A stretch of 22,238 bases of DNA from Mesostigma viride (lineage: Eukaryota; Streptophyta; Mesostigmatophyceae; Mesostigmatales; Mesostigmataceae), in NCBI GenBank assembly GCA_009746045.1, contig RPFO01001381.1, positions 1 through 22,238 of the forward strand. The letters are read 5' to 3'. Of this stretch, positions 7,762-16,334 are shown in pieces (the stretch's first letter is position 1; each line of letters begins with the position of its first letter). Position numbers and translations under genes: made by a program. The notes under the pieces are model-generated. The model was given only the letters and a program-made list of their open reading frames with translations. It made no database searches and was not told where the DNA came from.

Positions 7762-9054
7762 TTAGAGGTACACGGCTGCCTGCCTGCCTGCAGCGATGTC
7801 CATCTTTGATTCGCACTCCGTGAAGATGTAGGAAATGCAGTCCGTCGCTCCCTTCTCGACTCGCAGCGTGACCACCGATGCCGTGCCACGAAGGTCAAGG
7901 CCGCTCATGTACTCTGGACCGGCACACGGCATATTAAGGTGACACGCCATCGTGAAGTTGTTGTTTAGCCACGTGGTAGGAGTCATGCCCTCCCGGACAC
8001 AGGACAAGACATTCCCCTGGTCACCGAACGCGGACAACAGATTGATCCACGCCTCGGTTGCGTTCGTACGGTATCCAGGCGCTAGGTTGGATCCGTTGAT
8101 GTCGTATTGGTAGGAAGTCATACCATCCGCGATGTGATTGAACATCGTATTGCCAGATGCGTTGGTCACGTCCGCGCCGGCAGCAACCTGAATCGCCAGG
8201 AGTTTGCTGGCGGACGCGGAAGACAGCGACGCCTTGATGGCATAGGGAGTGCGAGTCCCGAGCGACTGTTTGGTGGACTGCCACGTCCGCCACTTGAAGG
8301 AGAGAGTTCCACCCTCGGCAAGCCTGGACGAGAAAATCTGGCCCACGATATCTTCTTGGAACCTGTACGTGTCGATGCTAAAGTGGATGTTGCTCAGTTC
8401 GAAACCAACCCCCGTTCCTGCGTCAACGGCCACGATGCCACCAGCAGCAGCTGCTTGCGCCACGCTAGGAAGCATCACCCCTCCGTCCATGAGTGTGATT
8501 CGGATCTCGATGGGGGGGAAGAGACTCAGATCCACGATCCGAGGCTCGCCACTCAGGAATCCCAAAAAGTGGTCAATGACGCCGTCCACTGCGGTGTTTG
8601 CCTTCACGTTGTTTGTGAGAGCGCCAGCCGCATCAGCAATGACGATGTTGTTATTCTTCGACCAACCAGCGGGAGCCTGCGCGAGATTGTACTCGACACC
8701 GCCGTGCACCGAGAGCAGCGTATGGAACAGCTGGGAGTAGTCGTTGATGCTGTCGACGGTCTGACCTCCTGCCAGTACCTCGAGGCGCCTGATGATGGAG
8801 GACGTGTACGCGGGGAACTTCGCGAACCCCGCCGTGGTCGTGGGGGTCCCCGTGAAAAACATTGCGAAGGAGTGCAAGTCCACGAACCCGGACGTGGGGA
8901 GGCGGACCGCGACCACAGACCCTTGTTTGATGCCGTCGCTTGCTGAGAGGGTGCTGAGATGGACTCGTTGAGTCGTGTGCTGACCCAGCGCCTTCACGAG
9001 GTATTGCATGGACTTGGGGATAGCGCGCGAGTACCAGGAATTGTCCGAAGCCAT
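7762..9054 (-). CDS. Candidate major capsid protein (double jelly-roll type)
   Basis: The intact frame gives 430 residues from ATG 9054, or 435 from an upstream ATG at 9069. I prefer 9054: the promoter-like AAAAATATCTCA at 9075-9086 would otherwise be only 5 bp from the start, and the second ATG has G at +4. The protein is beta-rich with few charges. It has a typical N-terminal jelly-roll lead-in (SSIIRRLEVLAGGQTVDSI), a YSQLFHTLL segment and a PPIEIRITL strand in the middle, features that recall PLV capsid proteins. Length is close to the smaller PLV capsids. It is preceded by the pVI-like and second capsid genes and followed by fibre genes, which fits a virion operon. The call rests on pattern and context; a structure prediction would settle it. 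No frameshift. Confidence 0.78.
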   Translation of the reverse strand: MASDNSWYSRAIPKSMQYLVKALGQHTTQRVHLSTLSASDGIKQGSVVAVRLPTSGFVDLHSFAMFFTGTPTTTAGFAKFPAYTSSIIRRLEVLAGGQTVDSINDYSQLFHTLLSVHGGVEYNLAQAPAGWSKNNNIVIADAAGALTNNVKANTAVDGVIDHFLGFLSGEPRIVDLSLFPPIEIRITLMDGGVMLPSVAQAAAAGGIVAVDAGTGVGFELSNIHFSIDTYRFQEDIVGQIFSSRLAEGGTLSFKWRTWQSTKQSLGTRTPYAIKASLSSASASKLLAIQVAAGADVTNASGNTMFNHIADGMTSYQYDINGSNLAPGYRTNATEAWINLLSAFGDQGNVLSCVREGMTPTTWLNNNFTMACHLNMPCAGPEYMSGLDLRGTASVVTLRVEKGATDCISYIFTECESKMDIAAGRQAAVYL

Positions 9055-9074
9055 AGATTGTGTATACATTCGAA

Positions 9075-9086
9075 TGAGATATTTTT
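9075..9086 (-). promoter_or_regulatory. Candidate promoter element AAAAATATCTCA before major capsid gene
   Basis: It lies on the minus strand 20 bp upstream of the preferred capsid start and overlaps the stop codon of the upstream gene. It shares the A-run plus ATCT[AC] form with the elements at 10543-10556, 11051-11060 and 5541-5550. Confidence 0.45.
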
Positions 9087-9441
9087 ACTGAAGAAGCTGG
9101 CCGAGTATGGGATTTTTTACCTTCGCTCCATCAACCCGTCTTTCGAGGTTGGACAAGGCGCTCAGACCAGTGTTTGCGACCGAGTACGCTTTCCCGAGCA
9201 GCGTACTCTTCGCGATCATGTTGGATGGGATGTGTCCGAGCGCGGAATCGACAATGCCCGCCGCCTGTTTGGCAGCCCGCGCCCCGTCGCCAATTTTTGA
9301 GATGACTTCGCCAGCGACGTGCCCGGCTTTCTTGACAGCTGACACGATGGCCGCCCCGTCGCCGACCCTCTTGATAGCGTTGCCGGCAAACTCTCCCACG
9401 CGTCTAGCCACGTTTCCGATTGCTCCAAAATTAACTTTCAT
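9085..9441 (-). CDS. Alanine/glycine-rich amphipathic minor virion protein (pVI-like in character)
   Basis: The start is placed at ATG 9441-9439 (MKVNFGAIGNVARRVGEF), giving 118 residues; an earlier start would lie deep inside the upstream gene. The first 80 residues are rich in Ala, Gly, Val and Lys and form repeated amphipathic helices (GNAIKRVGDGAAIVSAVKKA). In adeno-like viruses and PLVs, short proteins of this composition next to the capsid genes act inside the capsid and disrupt membranes during entry (protein VI type). Homology is not shown; the role is inferred from composition and position. It overlaps the upstream gene by 11 nt and ends 30 bp before the preferred capsid start. Confidence 0.55.
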   Translation of the reverse strand: MKVNFGAIGNVARRVGEFAGNAIKRVGDGAAIVSAVKKAGHVAGEVISKIGDGARAAKQAAGIVDSALGHIPSNMIAKSTLLGKAYSVANTGLSALSNLERRVDGAKVKNPILGQLLQ

Positions 9442-10530
9442 CGTCCTCGATAGTACTAGATGGCTGAGAAATAAATCTGGTTTGTGGCTGGACGGTCCTG
9501 TCAAGGGCCATATACTTCAAAACGCTCCCGATCTTCCTCGCCTCTATTCCCATCGCCTTCTGAGGGCTTATGCGGAAGGAGAGCTGAAGAGCCCAATCCG
9601 AGTAGACAGTTATAGGAGCGTCGTCCTCGTCGAGCAGTCGGATCGTGATGTTGCTGGGAGAGTCCTTGAGATGCTGCCACAAAGGGGTCGCTGCCTGCCA
9701 AACAATGGGTTCTAAGAACTGCGACATGTTGGGACAGACGGCCAAAAGGCCTCCATATCCCGTGCCTGTCGACGATGATATCACGTTTCCTCGAACGATG
9801 TCGCTGTATACATACACCATTCTCAGTCTCCCATTCGTTGCTGGCCGGTTGCTAGCGAGGACACCTGTGAAAGGATATGATCCTTCCATGAGCCCCAACA
9901 CCCGGCCCGTGGGCTCATCCACCGCGACAGAGAACTCGGTGGCATTTGTCACGGTAAAAGACTAGTCGCCCTGTTGTACGTGACCGAGAACCCAGGATCT
10001 ACCGCCTTCAAAGCTTCCTCTATGTTTTTTCGGTTTTCGATAGTCGTGTACGAGCCGAGCGGCAAGGTCACCTTCGTAGGGGACTCGCTGCCAGACAAAC
10101 GGACAGTGAAGTATCGGTTTCCTTCGCTGATGTGAGTCTGTTCAAACGGGATGGTCATGAGGGTAAGCCCGACGTCGTGATAATCGTCAAGGAGTCCCGC
10201 CGGGATGTCCCATACCGGATCCACTAGCGTCCCGCGAGTTCGGTTCTCCGTGCGAAGAGTGAGTGTCAGCGTTTCCTGGATGAACTCTTCATCGGCCACT
10301 TCTTCTGACAATAGCTCAGAAGTAATTTCGTTTGTCCCAAAAACCTTGACGACGCCTTCCTCAATTTTCGCCGATGCCCTTTTCATGGCGCGCCTTGTCT
10401 TCCCTGTGAGTGGCTTCTTCTTACAGTAGAGCATGGCTGCCTCAATGAACTCTCGTGGGACATTTGGATGGAGGGTCATCCATTGAGAGATCTCGAGCAT
10501 CTCGGCGTCAGTGAACAGCGGGCTGCTCAT
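9431..10530 (-). pseudogene. Second capsid protein (penton or minor capsid candidate), split by one frameshift
   Basis: Two frames meet here. The first (193 residues, ATG 10530-10528, stop TGA 9949-9951) ends in a strand-helix segment, LPLGSYTTIENRKNIEEALK. The second (to 9431) has no usable ATG near its beginning; its open stretch starts just after a TAG and overlaps the first. It carries VYVYSDIV and later ITVYSDWALQLSFR, patterns that recur in capsid-associated proteins of PLV- and adintovirus-like elements. Joining needs a single -1 change near CTTTTA (9955-9960). I read it as one gene of about 365 residues with an indel. Programmed frameshifting is less likely because the site is not a classic slippery heptamer. 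The N-terminal 70 residues are helical and basic. Confidence 0.65.
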
Positions 10531-10532
10531 GT

Positions 10533-11036
10533 TTACTCTTCTGTGAGATTTTTTTCAGCGCCTTCTTTTGGAATTCCCACGACCGTGTTGTGGACCCTCC
10601 TGAGATGCAGCAGGAGGTTTTTTTCGTTTGCGAACGTGCTCTTACACCCGGGTTGTGGGCATTTCCACCTCGCGCCTCCCACCTGGACTCGTTTCCCGAC
10701 AGGTACACCCGCAGGCTCCGGGGGTGCCGCCACTGCTTCATCGACGACAACCGGTTCGGGAGCCGGCGCGACAGGGGCCGGTTGGGCATACGCGGACAAT
10801 GGGGGGTACGCGACCGGTCTAGAGTTCGCCATCACTGACGCCATGAGAAGGGCATCCTTGAACCCTCGCGCCTCTGCGACCTTCCCTTTGTTCACCGCTC
10901 TTCGGACCGGCGCGCTGTGGATGACAATGGTGTTGGTCGATGAAGCGGTCACCTGCGACTGGGGTGCGACCTTACGCTTCGGTTTTCCCCTTTTACTTGA
11001 AGGACGGCGCCGTGCTGATTTCTGACGCCTTGCCAT
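10533..11036 (-). CDS. Basic core-type protein with one C2H2 zinc finger, 167 residues
   Basis: ATG 11036 gives an intact frame ending two bases before the next gene's start. Residues 1-25 are strongly basic (MARRQKSARRRPSSKRGKPK), like DNA-condensing core proteins. Residues 80-115 are rich in Pro, Ala and Val, a flexible linker. Residues 126-149 form a C2H2 finger: C126-x4-C131-x12-H144-x4-H149, within CPQPGCKSTFANEKNLLLH. The finger is expected to bind DNA or a partner protein. Within a virion gene block, a packaged chromatin-like or DNA-binding protein is the best guess. The element AAAAATCTAT at 11051-11060 lies 14 bp upstream. Confidence 0.75.
   Translation of the reverse strand: MARRQKSARRRPSSKRGKPKRKVAPQSQVTASSTNTIVIHSAPVRRAVNKGKVAEARGFKDALLMASVMANSRPVAYPPLSAYAQPAPVAPAPEPVVVDEAVAAPPEPAGVPVGKRVQVGGARWKCPQPGCKSTFANEKNLLLHLRRVHNTVVGIPKEGAEKNLTEE
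10543..10556 (-). promoter_or_regulatory. Candidate promoter element GAAAAAAATCTCAC before second capsid gene
   Basis: It lies on the minus strand 12 bp upstream of the ATG at 10530, inside the 3' end of the zinc-finger gene. It matches the A-run plus ATCT[AC] elements found before other minus-strand genes. Confidence 0.4.
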
Positions 11037-11050
11037 TTCTGCATATAATC

Positions 11051-11060
11051 ATAGATTTTT
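11051..11060 (-). promoter_or_regulatory. Candidate promoter element AAAAATCTAT before zinc-finger gene
   Basis: It is read on the minus strand, 14 bp upstream of ATG 11036, in the 22-bp gap after the upstream gene. It shares its form with three other elements in this block. Confidence 0.4.
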
Positions 11061-11556
11061 ATAACGTCCAAGTGAGGGTCTTGTTAGTCGACACGGCCAT
11101 TTTTCCAGCGCGCGACTTGCAAAACGCCGTAGAGAGTGCTATGTTTGTTGACGTGTCAGTGGTGATGCGAGGAATCCGCAATGCGATTTCAAACACCCCG
11201 TCATCCTCCTCGTATCCTGAAACAACATTCCAGTTGCTGCCAATTATAACGTTTACCGGCCAGACGGACAGGCCGCTAGCCGTTAAGCGATATGGGTTTG
11301 ATATGTCGAGAATCGTTGGTGGGTTGTTATCAAATGTTAACCTGACAAGGATATTGGTCAACGCGGTCGGAAGAGTTAGTTCCGATTGTGTGGCCGGGTC
11401 GTGGAAAGACATCACGGCCACAGGGGCGCCGTGCCAAAATTGCGGAAGCGGGTAGTCGTATATGGGCTGCCTCAGACCGACCAAAGAATCTGCTTCCAAT
11501 ATCGTGTGCGATATACGCCTAGTTTCTCGGACATCTTCATACAGGGCCACGTCCAT
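11059..11556 (-). CDS. Beta-rich hypothetical protein, 165 residues
   Basis: ATG 11556 is in a fair context (GGGATGG) and opens an intact frame to TAA 11059-11061. The protein is mostly alternating hydrophobic segments with many Thr, Asn and Pro (LPTALTNILVRLTFDNNPP and VNVIIGSNWNVVSG), suggesting a beta sandwich. No signal peptide. I recognise no family. In this block, a minor virion or fibre-associated protein is likely. The frame stays open upstream for about 50 codons without an ATG and reads plausibly (WYDPFGDRD), so the gene may once have started earlier or been joined to the large gene upstream by a further frameshift. Confidence 0.6.
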   Translation of the reverse strand: MDVALYEDVRETRRISHTILEADSLVGLRQPIYDYPLPQFWHGAPVAVMSFHDPATQSELTLPTALTNILVRLTFDNNPPTILDISNPYRLTASGLSVWPVNVIIGSNWNVVSGYEEDDGVFEIALRIPRITTDTSTNIALSTAFCKSRAGKMAVSTNKTLTWTL

Positions 11557-11603
11557 CCCGTGATTGCCGCCAATTGACGACAGGCTTGAACCATAATAGT
11601 AGC

Positions 11604-14368
11604 TTAGGCTAGAAGCAAATAAAAGCGGGTCGGGCCAGATACTGTTGGATCTAATACCTGGAACGTCACGGTCGCCAAATGGATCATACCAGTAACTGGA
11701 GGATCAACCAGTGAAATATGATCACAGGTTATGTCAACGTACGACGAGGATTTTGATATTGTCGTTGTAGAAAAACCGCCAGTCCACGCTTCTCCAACGA
11801 CTACGCTGATAAGCAACGGATCATTGCTCAACTTGGTGTTTGAAAATCCAAGTCTTACATAAAACTTCCTTACCGACTGACGAGCTGGTAGAATCCCATA
11901 TATTTTGGCAGTATATTGGTTCATTTGCACGCCGTATTGAACATCGGGACACTTAACAACCGTGCGGATGACACTCTCATTCGTGAGTGTTAGCTCCTTA
12001 AACCAAGTATCCGCCACACCCGGTACGGGTTTTGTGACGCTATATTTGCCAAAAATGCTACAATTCCTCGACGAGGTGGACCTGTGACGCAGCTCCAACA
12101 CGTCTCCGACGGCTGTGTACGATCCGGATGGGTTGTTGGTTTTTAGAGAGTCGAACTCTATGTCTTGTAGGTCATCTTTGATTGGCCAGACATACGCGCC
12201 GTGGTACTCTCCGCTCAAGTGGAAGACTGGTCGGAGGGGCATCGGAATGTACGGGTCAAGAATGTCTGTAGGAGTGGTTGTAAATATACCGGACGAGTTT
12301 GAGATTTTAGTCATGTCACTAAGTTCTTGAGGAGTTGTTTTGGATATATAACGCTCCACCTTCCCATCCGATTTTCTTCGAAATGCCACCCAGTAGCTGT
12401 TTTGTTGTCTCCATGATGAGTTTAACGTGTATCGAACCTTCGACTTCAGATTGTCAAACAGGTCGAGTGCATAGTCACTATGGTGCAGATTGATACCCAG
12501 CATACCCCAATGCGTCGTAGCCGCATTTCTCCAATTCTGATGGGCATCTGTCGTGGCCGGGTGATATTTATTCGTCAAAGACATAGTATTTTCTGCAAAC
12601 GAGACGAAAGCATCGTTGCTGCCCAAATATAGCCGAAAACACAATAGAAATGGGCCGTCGATGAGCTGCTCTGAAAAAACAACACATTTGCTTGGTGCCG
12701 GAGTGGCTGTTTTTACAAAAAAGAATTTTTCGGGAGACCCTTCAAAGTAGTATTTCGAAGCTTCTGCTTGCAGCGTGGTCACGGAGTGGCGCGAGAATGA
12801 TTCTAGAGAATGGAGCGTCGTAGCGGGGCCGTCTATCTCCACGGTCTCTCCTGACAGGTTTGGCGAGTCCTTTACGGTTACGATCCTGTATCTGAGTTCT
12901 ACATCATCGCCTTCGGATGGATTTTGAAACGTCGTTGTCTTCAACGTCCCATCCAAGGCCCCTTGAGATACTCCGTTCGCCAACAGATGAAAACCGGTGA
13001 GAGGAGGCAACGACTTTCCCCACCCCACATCATGGTCGCGTAGACGCCGTTGATCGCGATTTTTACAGGATTTAGATATGAAATGTAGGAACTTGGTGTC
13101 CGGATGCCGGAGTGCAGTTGGCTCATTTTTGAAACGCATACCATCACCCCTCCTTTGTGGGTGGTGTAGGAGGTGAGGGTCGAGTCGTTGTAGACGTCTA
13201 TCTCGTAGTTCATATACTTGTTACTATCTGCCGCGACTGGCGCGGTGATTACGGCGTCTTCCCCGCGCAGTCCCCCGTTTTGCGAGAGGGAGACTCCGCC
13301 GATGGTCGGAGTGGTCGGCGTGAGCTGGGTGGAATTCATGTACCACCTGATGGGGAGTTTGCGTTGGTATGCGAAGGGGGTCGTCATCTTTATGCCCTGT
13401 TTGAGGGTCGTTCCCTCTACGACCTCCCAATTAGCGGTGGTTGGATTGGTGCTCCAGTAGAGTGCGTTCACAGGGTCAATCGGACCCATTCGCCAGTCCG
13501 TCAGTGGCGAGTATGTACGCGTGATGGTGAAGGATCTCCCAGTTAGTGGAAGGCGGCGGTTGTCGTCGCGAATCGTGGCGAAAGACAACAACTCCACGCG
13601 GAGAGGGAGGCCGTTAAATCGAGATCCGCCGAGACCATAGAAAGAGTCGGAAAAGTATGGATATCCTACCTCTCCGTCCACAACGCTCTCCCCCGTGCGC
13701 GCCTGGGTCGTGTGGTAGTCGCGATAGGTAAACTTACAGATTCCACTCGCGTCGCCATTCGTAACGTTGTAGGGCAGCTGGACTCGCACATCCTGGTCAT
13801 TGATGACGTTGAACGCGTTTTGGTGCGACACGGTCGTCCCGTCTTCGAGATGGAGGACGAAATCCCCGTTCAAGTTAGCTATCGACGTTTTGCCTACCCC
13901 GTGTTGGTCAAAAAGGTAGTCCAATTGCGCGCGGGTCAGGACTCTGCCACCAGGGTCTAGCAACGTATCAGGGCTAAAGTCGAAGACGTGGTACTGGGTT
14001 GCTCCCACTTTCGCCGTAAGGTAAGGTTCATTTAGAGTGAGATCGTCGACTAAAGTAGTCCCTGATTTAAAATAGGAATACCCATTCACGACGAGACTGT
14101 AAGCAAGTTCCGATGGGTCGCTTGCGGTCTCGTCGTCGTAATTGTCTCCGAGTCGCACATTTGTCGGCTGGCTCGGGTAGAAAATTTTGAATCCGTCGAC
14201 AACGAGTGACTCATCGAATGGATGTGAAGTGCCAAGAAGTAACGTAACGCTAGCTTGAAGCCCATCTATGTCTGTTTCGATGTTAGAAACACGCTCCTCC
14301 ATTTCAGGGTCGAGCGTTAACCCGGTGGCGAGATTGGTCGGTCTGCTCAATGTTGTTAGAACGACCAT
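11604..14368 (-). pseudogene. Large fibre-like virion protein, about 920 residues, one frameshift
   Basis: The first frame starts at ATG 14368 and the second ends at 11604; the sensible reading switches near 13014-13026, where two runs of four C (GGGG on the minus strand) lie close together. The N-terminus has a short hydrophobic leader-like segment (MVVLTTLSRPTNLATGL), then a heptad-like region (EERVSNIETDIDGLQASVTLLL) that should form a coiled coil, as in trimeric fibres. The remainder is long, beta-rich and aromatic, with many Gly, Asn, Thr and Ser and no enzyme motif. Length, coiled-coil start and position at the head of the virion block point to a fibre or large surface protein. It diverges from the plus block across 24 bp. 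Alternative: a large internal scaffold. The family is not recognised. Confidence 0.6.
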
Positions 14369-14392
14369 TTATTATCTACCTAGAATATAAAC
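14369..14392. promoter_or_regulatory. 24-bp divergent promoter region between the two gene blocks
   Basis: The minus gene starts at 14368 and the plus gene at 14393. The spacer, TTATTATCTACCTAGAATAT plus four bases, has a TATA-like AATATAAA on the plus strand and TTATATTCTA on the minus strand. ATCTA and TTCTA resemble the elements before other genes of the element. Transcripts in both directions must start in or very near this segment, or within the opposite coding region. Confidence 0.55.
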
Positions 14393-14920
14393 ATGGCCTC
14401 TGAGGCTTCAGAGACCCCAACGAGCTACCAAGACGAAACCTTCGCCGAGACGCGGGAAGAGCAGGTTGACCTGGTCAAGACAATTCGAAAGGGACAACCG
14501 CTGAATGATGAACAGAAAAAAGCCCTTCGCGACAAAATGAGGGTTTACCAGCAACGCGCAAAAGCCGAGAGGGAGAAGAGACGAAACGAAGAAAAGGAGG
14601 CAGAGATAACGAAACGAAAGGTCCTTGCAAAGGAATTGGAGATTCAGCGGCAAAGGCTAGTCGAACTCGAGCTGCAAGAAGCCCGCAACAAATCGCGGAT
14701 TGAACGCCTTCTCGCTGAAGATTCCGTCGCCTCAACCCCCGCCGACACGCCAAAACCAAGACGGGGTCGAAAGCCCAAGGAGACAGAGCCGGACTCTCCG
14801 CCACCCCCGATCAAGACCCGACAGCTCCCACCTCCACCACCGCCACCTGTCGCGATGACGCCATACGAGATGCGCATGGCCGCCATCCGCGCGTCTCTCC
14901 TTGCTAGTCTGGACGATTAA
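14393..14920 (+). CDS. Coiled-coil protein with AT-hook-like and polyproline segments, 175 residues
   Basis: The intact frame starts at ATG 14393. Residues 1-35 are acidic. Residues about 36-110 are rich in Glu, Lys, Arg and Gln with heptad-like spacing, a long charged helix or coiled coil. Residues 122-128 read PRRGRKP, an AT-hook-like DNA minor-groove motif. Residues 146-152 are seven consecutive prolines, followed by a helical C-terminus (MRMAAIRASLLASLDD). I know no family. The position directly before the packaging ATPase, 12 bp away, suggests a DNA-binding packaging or assembly partner; this is inference. Confidence 0.65.
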   Translation: MASEASETPTSYQDETFAETREEQVDLVKTIRKGQPLNDEQKKALRDKMRVYQQRAKAEREKRRNEEKEAEITKRKVLAKELEIQRQRLVELELQEARNKSRIERLLAEDSVASTPADTPKPRRGRKPKETEPDSPPPPIKTRQLPPPPPPPVAMTPYEMRMAAIRASLLASLDD

Positions 14921-14932
14921 AATGTCTTCAGA

Positions 14933-15817
14933 ATGATAATGGCTATCATCGAAGAGCGACGAATTCATTCACTTGAGAACAAAGACATCAAGCAACGATA
15001 CGCCCCACAGCGTCCTGCTCCACCGAATATGCCGAGTCTTCATTTCATCGCAAACTTCTGCGGAGCTCGACGGTCTGGGAAAACTACATCGGCAGTCAAC
15101 ATGGCGAAGGCTTACTTTGCTAACAACTCATTCGACAAGCTGTACCTCATTTCAGGGAGTGCCCACACGGAGCCAAAATACAAGGAGCTCCCGGAACCAG
15201 CTATGACGATGGAAGTCTACTCTAACCTGGCATTCGATGGGATGATAGATCATATAAAGTCTGACCTCCACGAATACGAGAGGTACAAGGACGATCTCAA
15301 GGTCTGGGAAACGTTCAAACGCGAATACGTGGATGGGAAAAAAAACGCAGAACTCATGGACCTCTCCATGTACCTACGCCTTGATGCAATGAACTGGGAT
15401 AAACCTGCGACAAGGTTCGAGCACGGTCCTCCTTCGTCGCTCATTCTGATAGACGACATGCAAGGCAGTGCCCTCTATCAGAGCTCTAGCAAAAACGCTG
15501 TTGCGGCTTTCGCGTTCAAACACAGACACTTCCTCACGAGCATGATTTTCCTGACACAGGCGTACACAAGCGGTGGCGTACCACGAGCAGTGCGAGCGAA
15601 TATATCGTTTCTTGCGCTGTTCAGAACGAAGGACCATCGAGCCGCGCGACAGATCGCGGAAGAGAGCGCGGGGGCTGTGGCGCCGGACGAGTTTCTCGCG
15701 CTATGGGACCACGCCGTCAAGGACGATCCTCACGACTTCTTCGCTGTCGACTTCGACCAGCGCGACCCGAAAAAAATGTTTCGTCGAAACTTCAATACAT
15801 TTCTCTCGATAAAATAA
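14933..15817 (+). CDS. Genome packaging ATPase (A32-like, FtsK-HerA superfamily)
   Basis: The protein has 294 residues from ATG 14933 (a second ATG at 14939 is possible). Walker A is GARRSGKT at residues 44-51. Walker B is LILIDD at 170-175. The downstream FLTQAYT (206-212) fits the conserved Gln after strand 4 in this family. Length matches the family. In polinton-like viruses, virophages and large DNA viruses this enzyme pumps genomic DNA into preformed capsids. The gene is intact, which argues that the element was functional not long ago or that selection or sequence quality is good here. It follows the coiled-coil gene by 12 bp and likely belongs to the same transcript set. Confidence 0.9.
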   Translation: MIMAIIEERRIHSLENKDIKQRYAPQRPAPPNMPSLHFIANFCGARRSGKTTSAVNMAKAYFANNSFDKLYLISGSAHTEPKYKELPEPAMTMEVYSNLAFDGMIDHIKSDLHEYERYKDDLKVWETFKREYVDGKKNAELMDLSMYLRLDAMNWDKPATRFEHGPPSSLILIDDMQGSALYQSSSKNAVAAFAFKHRHFLTSMIFLTQAYTSGGVPRAVRANISFLALFRTKDHRAARQIAEESAGAVAPDEFLALWDHAVKDDPHDFFAVDFDQRDPKKMFRRNFNTFLSIK

Positions 15818-15839
15818 TTTTCTCTGAACATGATATACT

Positions 15840-16334
15840 ATGGATATTCCGTCCATCAAACGATACGCAGGCGCCGAGAAGGAGTACGTGTTGGACACCC
15901 AAGCACTCCTCCGATATTGTTCGGGTTCTCGACTGGGGCAGAAAACTCTAGAACGTGTCGTCAGGATCCTTCAAGAAGCAGGCCACCACGACACGATTCC
16001 GTCCACCTGTCACGACATGAGCCCCGAAATCCGATTGGCCATCCTCGCCTTGGTGGGCGATCGCAGGCGTCCACGTGGGCGCTCACCCTCCAAAACGGAA
16101 AAACGACACGAACCGAAACGGCCTCGAGGGCGCCCAAGGATCCACCCCGTAGGGTATAAAAAGCCTCGAGCCAAAAAATTGTCTCATGTTCAGTCATCAG
16201 ATGACGGTGACCGTAGAGGAGCGTCGCGAGCAATGGCGACGGGCCCAGGCGAAGAGGCGAGCAATCGCCCGCGACCAGACGAACTGCATCTCGGCGAAAA
16301 GCAAGGTCAAGAAGGGCGTCTGGAATCCCAGTGA
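15840..16334 (+). CDS. AT-hook protein upstream of the recombinase
   Basis: ATG 15840 opens 164 codons. Residues 1-75 look helical (ALLRYCSGSRLGQKTLERVV). Residues 77-83 (RPRGRSP) and 94-100 (RPRGRPR) are AT-hook motifs; the second has the classic RGRP core, so binding to AT-rich DNA is likely. The last 50 codons overlap the recombinase frame by 149 nt and look non-native (rich in Gly, Glu and Arg), so the natural C-terminus may be earlier. A single indel near 16180 could also have separated an AT-hook/recombinase fusion, but a TATA box before the recombinase start favours two genes. The TIR tips are very AT-rich, so these hooks might help bring ends together (inference). Confidence 0.55.
   Translation: MDIPSIKRYAGAEKEYVLDTQALLRYCSGSRLGQKTLERVVRILQEAGHHDTIPSTCHDMSPEIRLAILALVGDRRRPRGRSPSKTEKRHEPKRPRGRPRIHPVGYKKPRAKKLSHVQSSDDGDRRGASRAMATGPGEEASNRPRPDELHLGEKQGQEGRLESQ
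16155..16163 (+). promoter_or_regulatory. TATA box before recombinase gene
   Basis: TATAAAAAG lies about 30 bp upstream of the recombinase ATG at 16186, within the end of the AT-hook gene. Sequence and spacing are those of a strong eukaryotic TATA element, though the spacing leaves almost no 5' leader. Confidence 0.5.

Noticed and set aside
8107-8946. 279-codon plus-strand frame opposite the candidate major capsid gene
   Set aside because: It is antisense to a clearly better protein, rich in Arg, Gly and His, with no domain; an effect of GC-rich codons.
9431-9972. Programmed -1 frameshift in the second capsid gene
   Set aside because: The site CTTTTAC is not a standard X-XXY-YYZ heptamer in the right frame, and similar breaks occur in many other genes here, so a simple indel is the better explanation.
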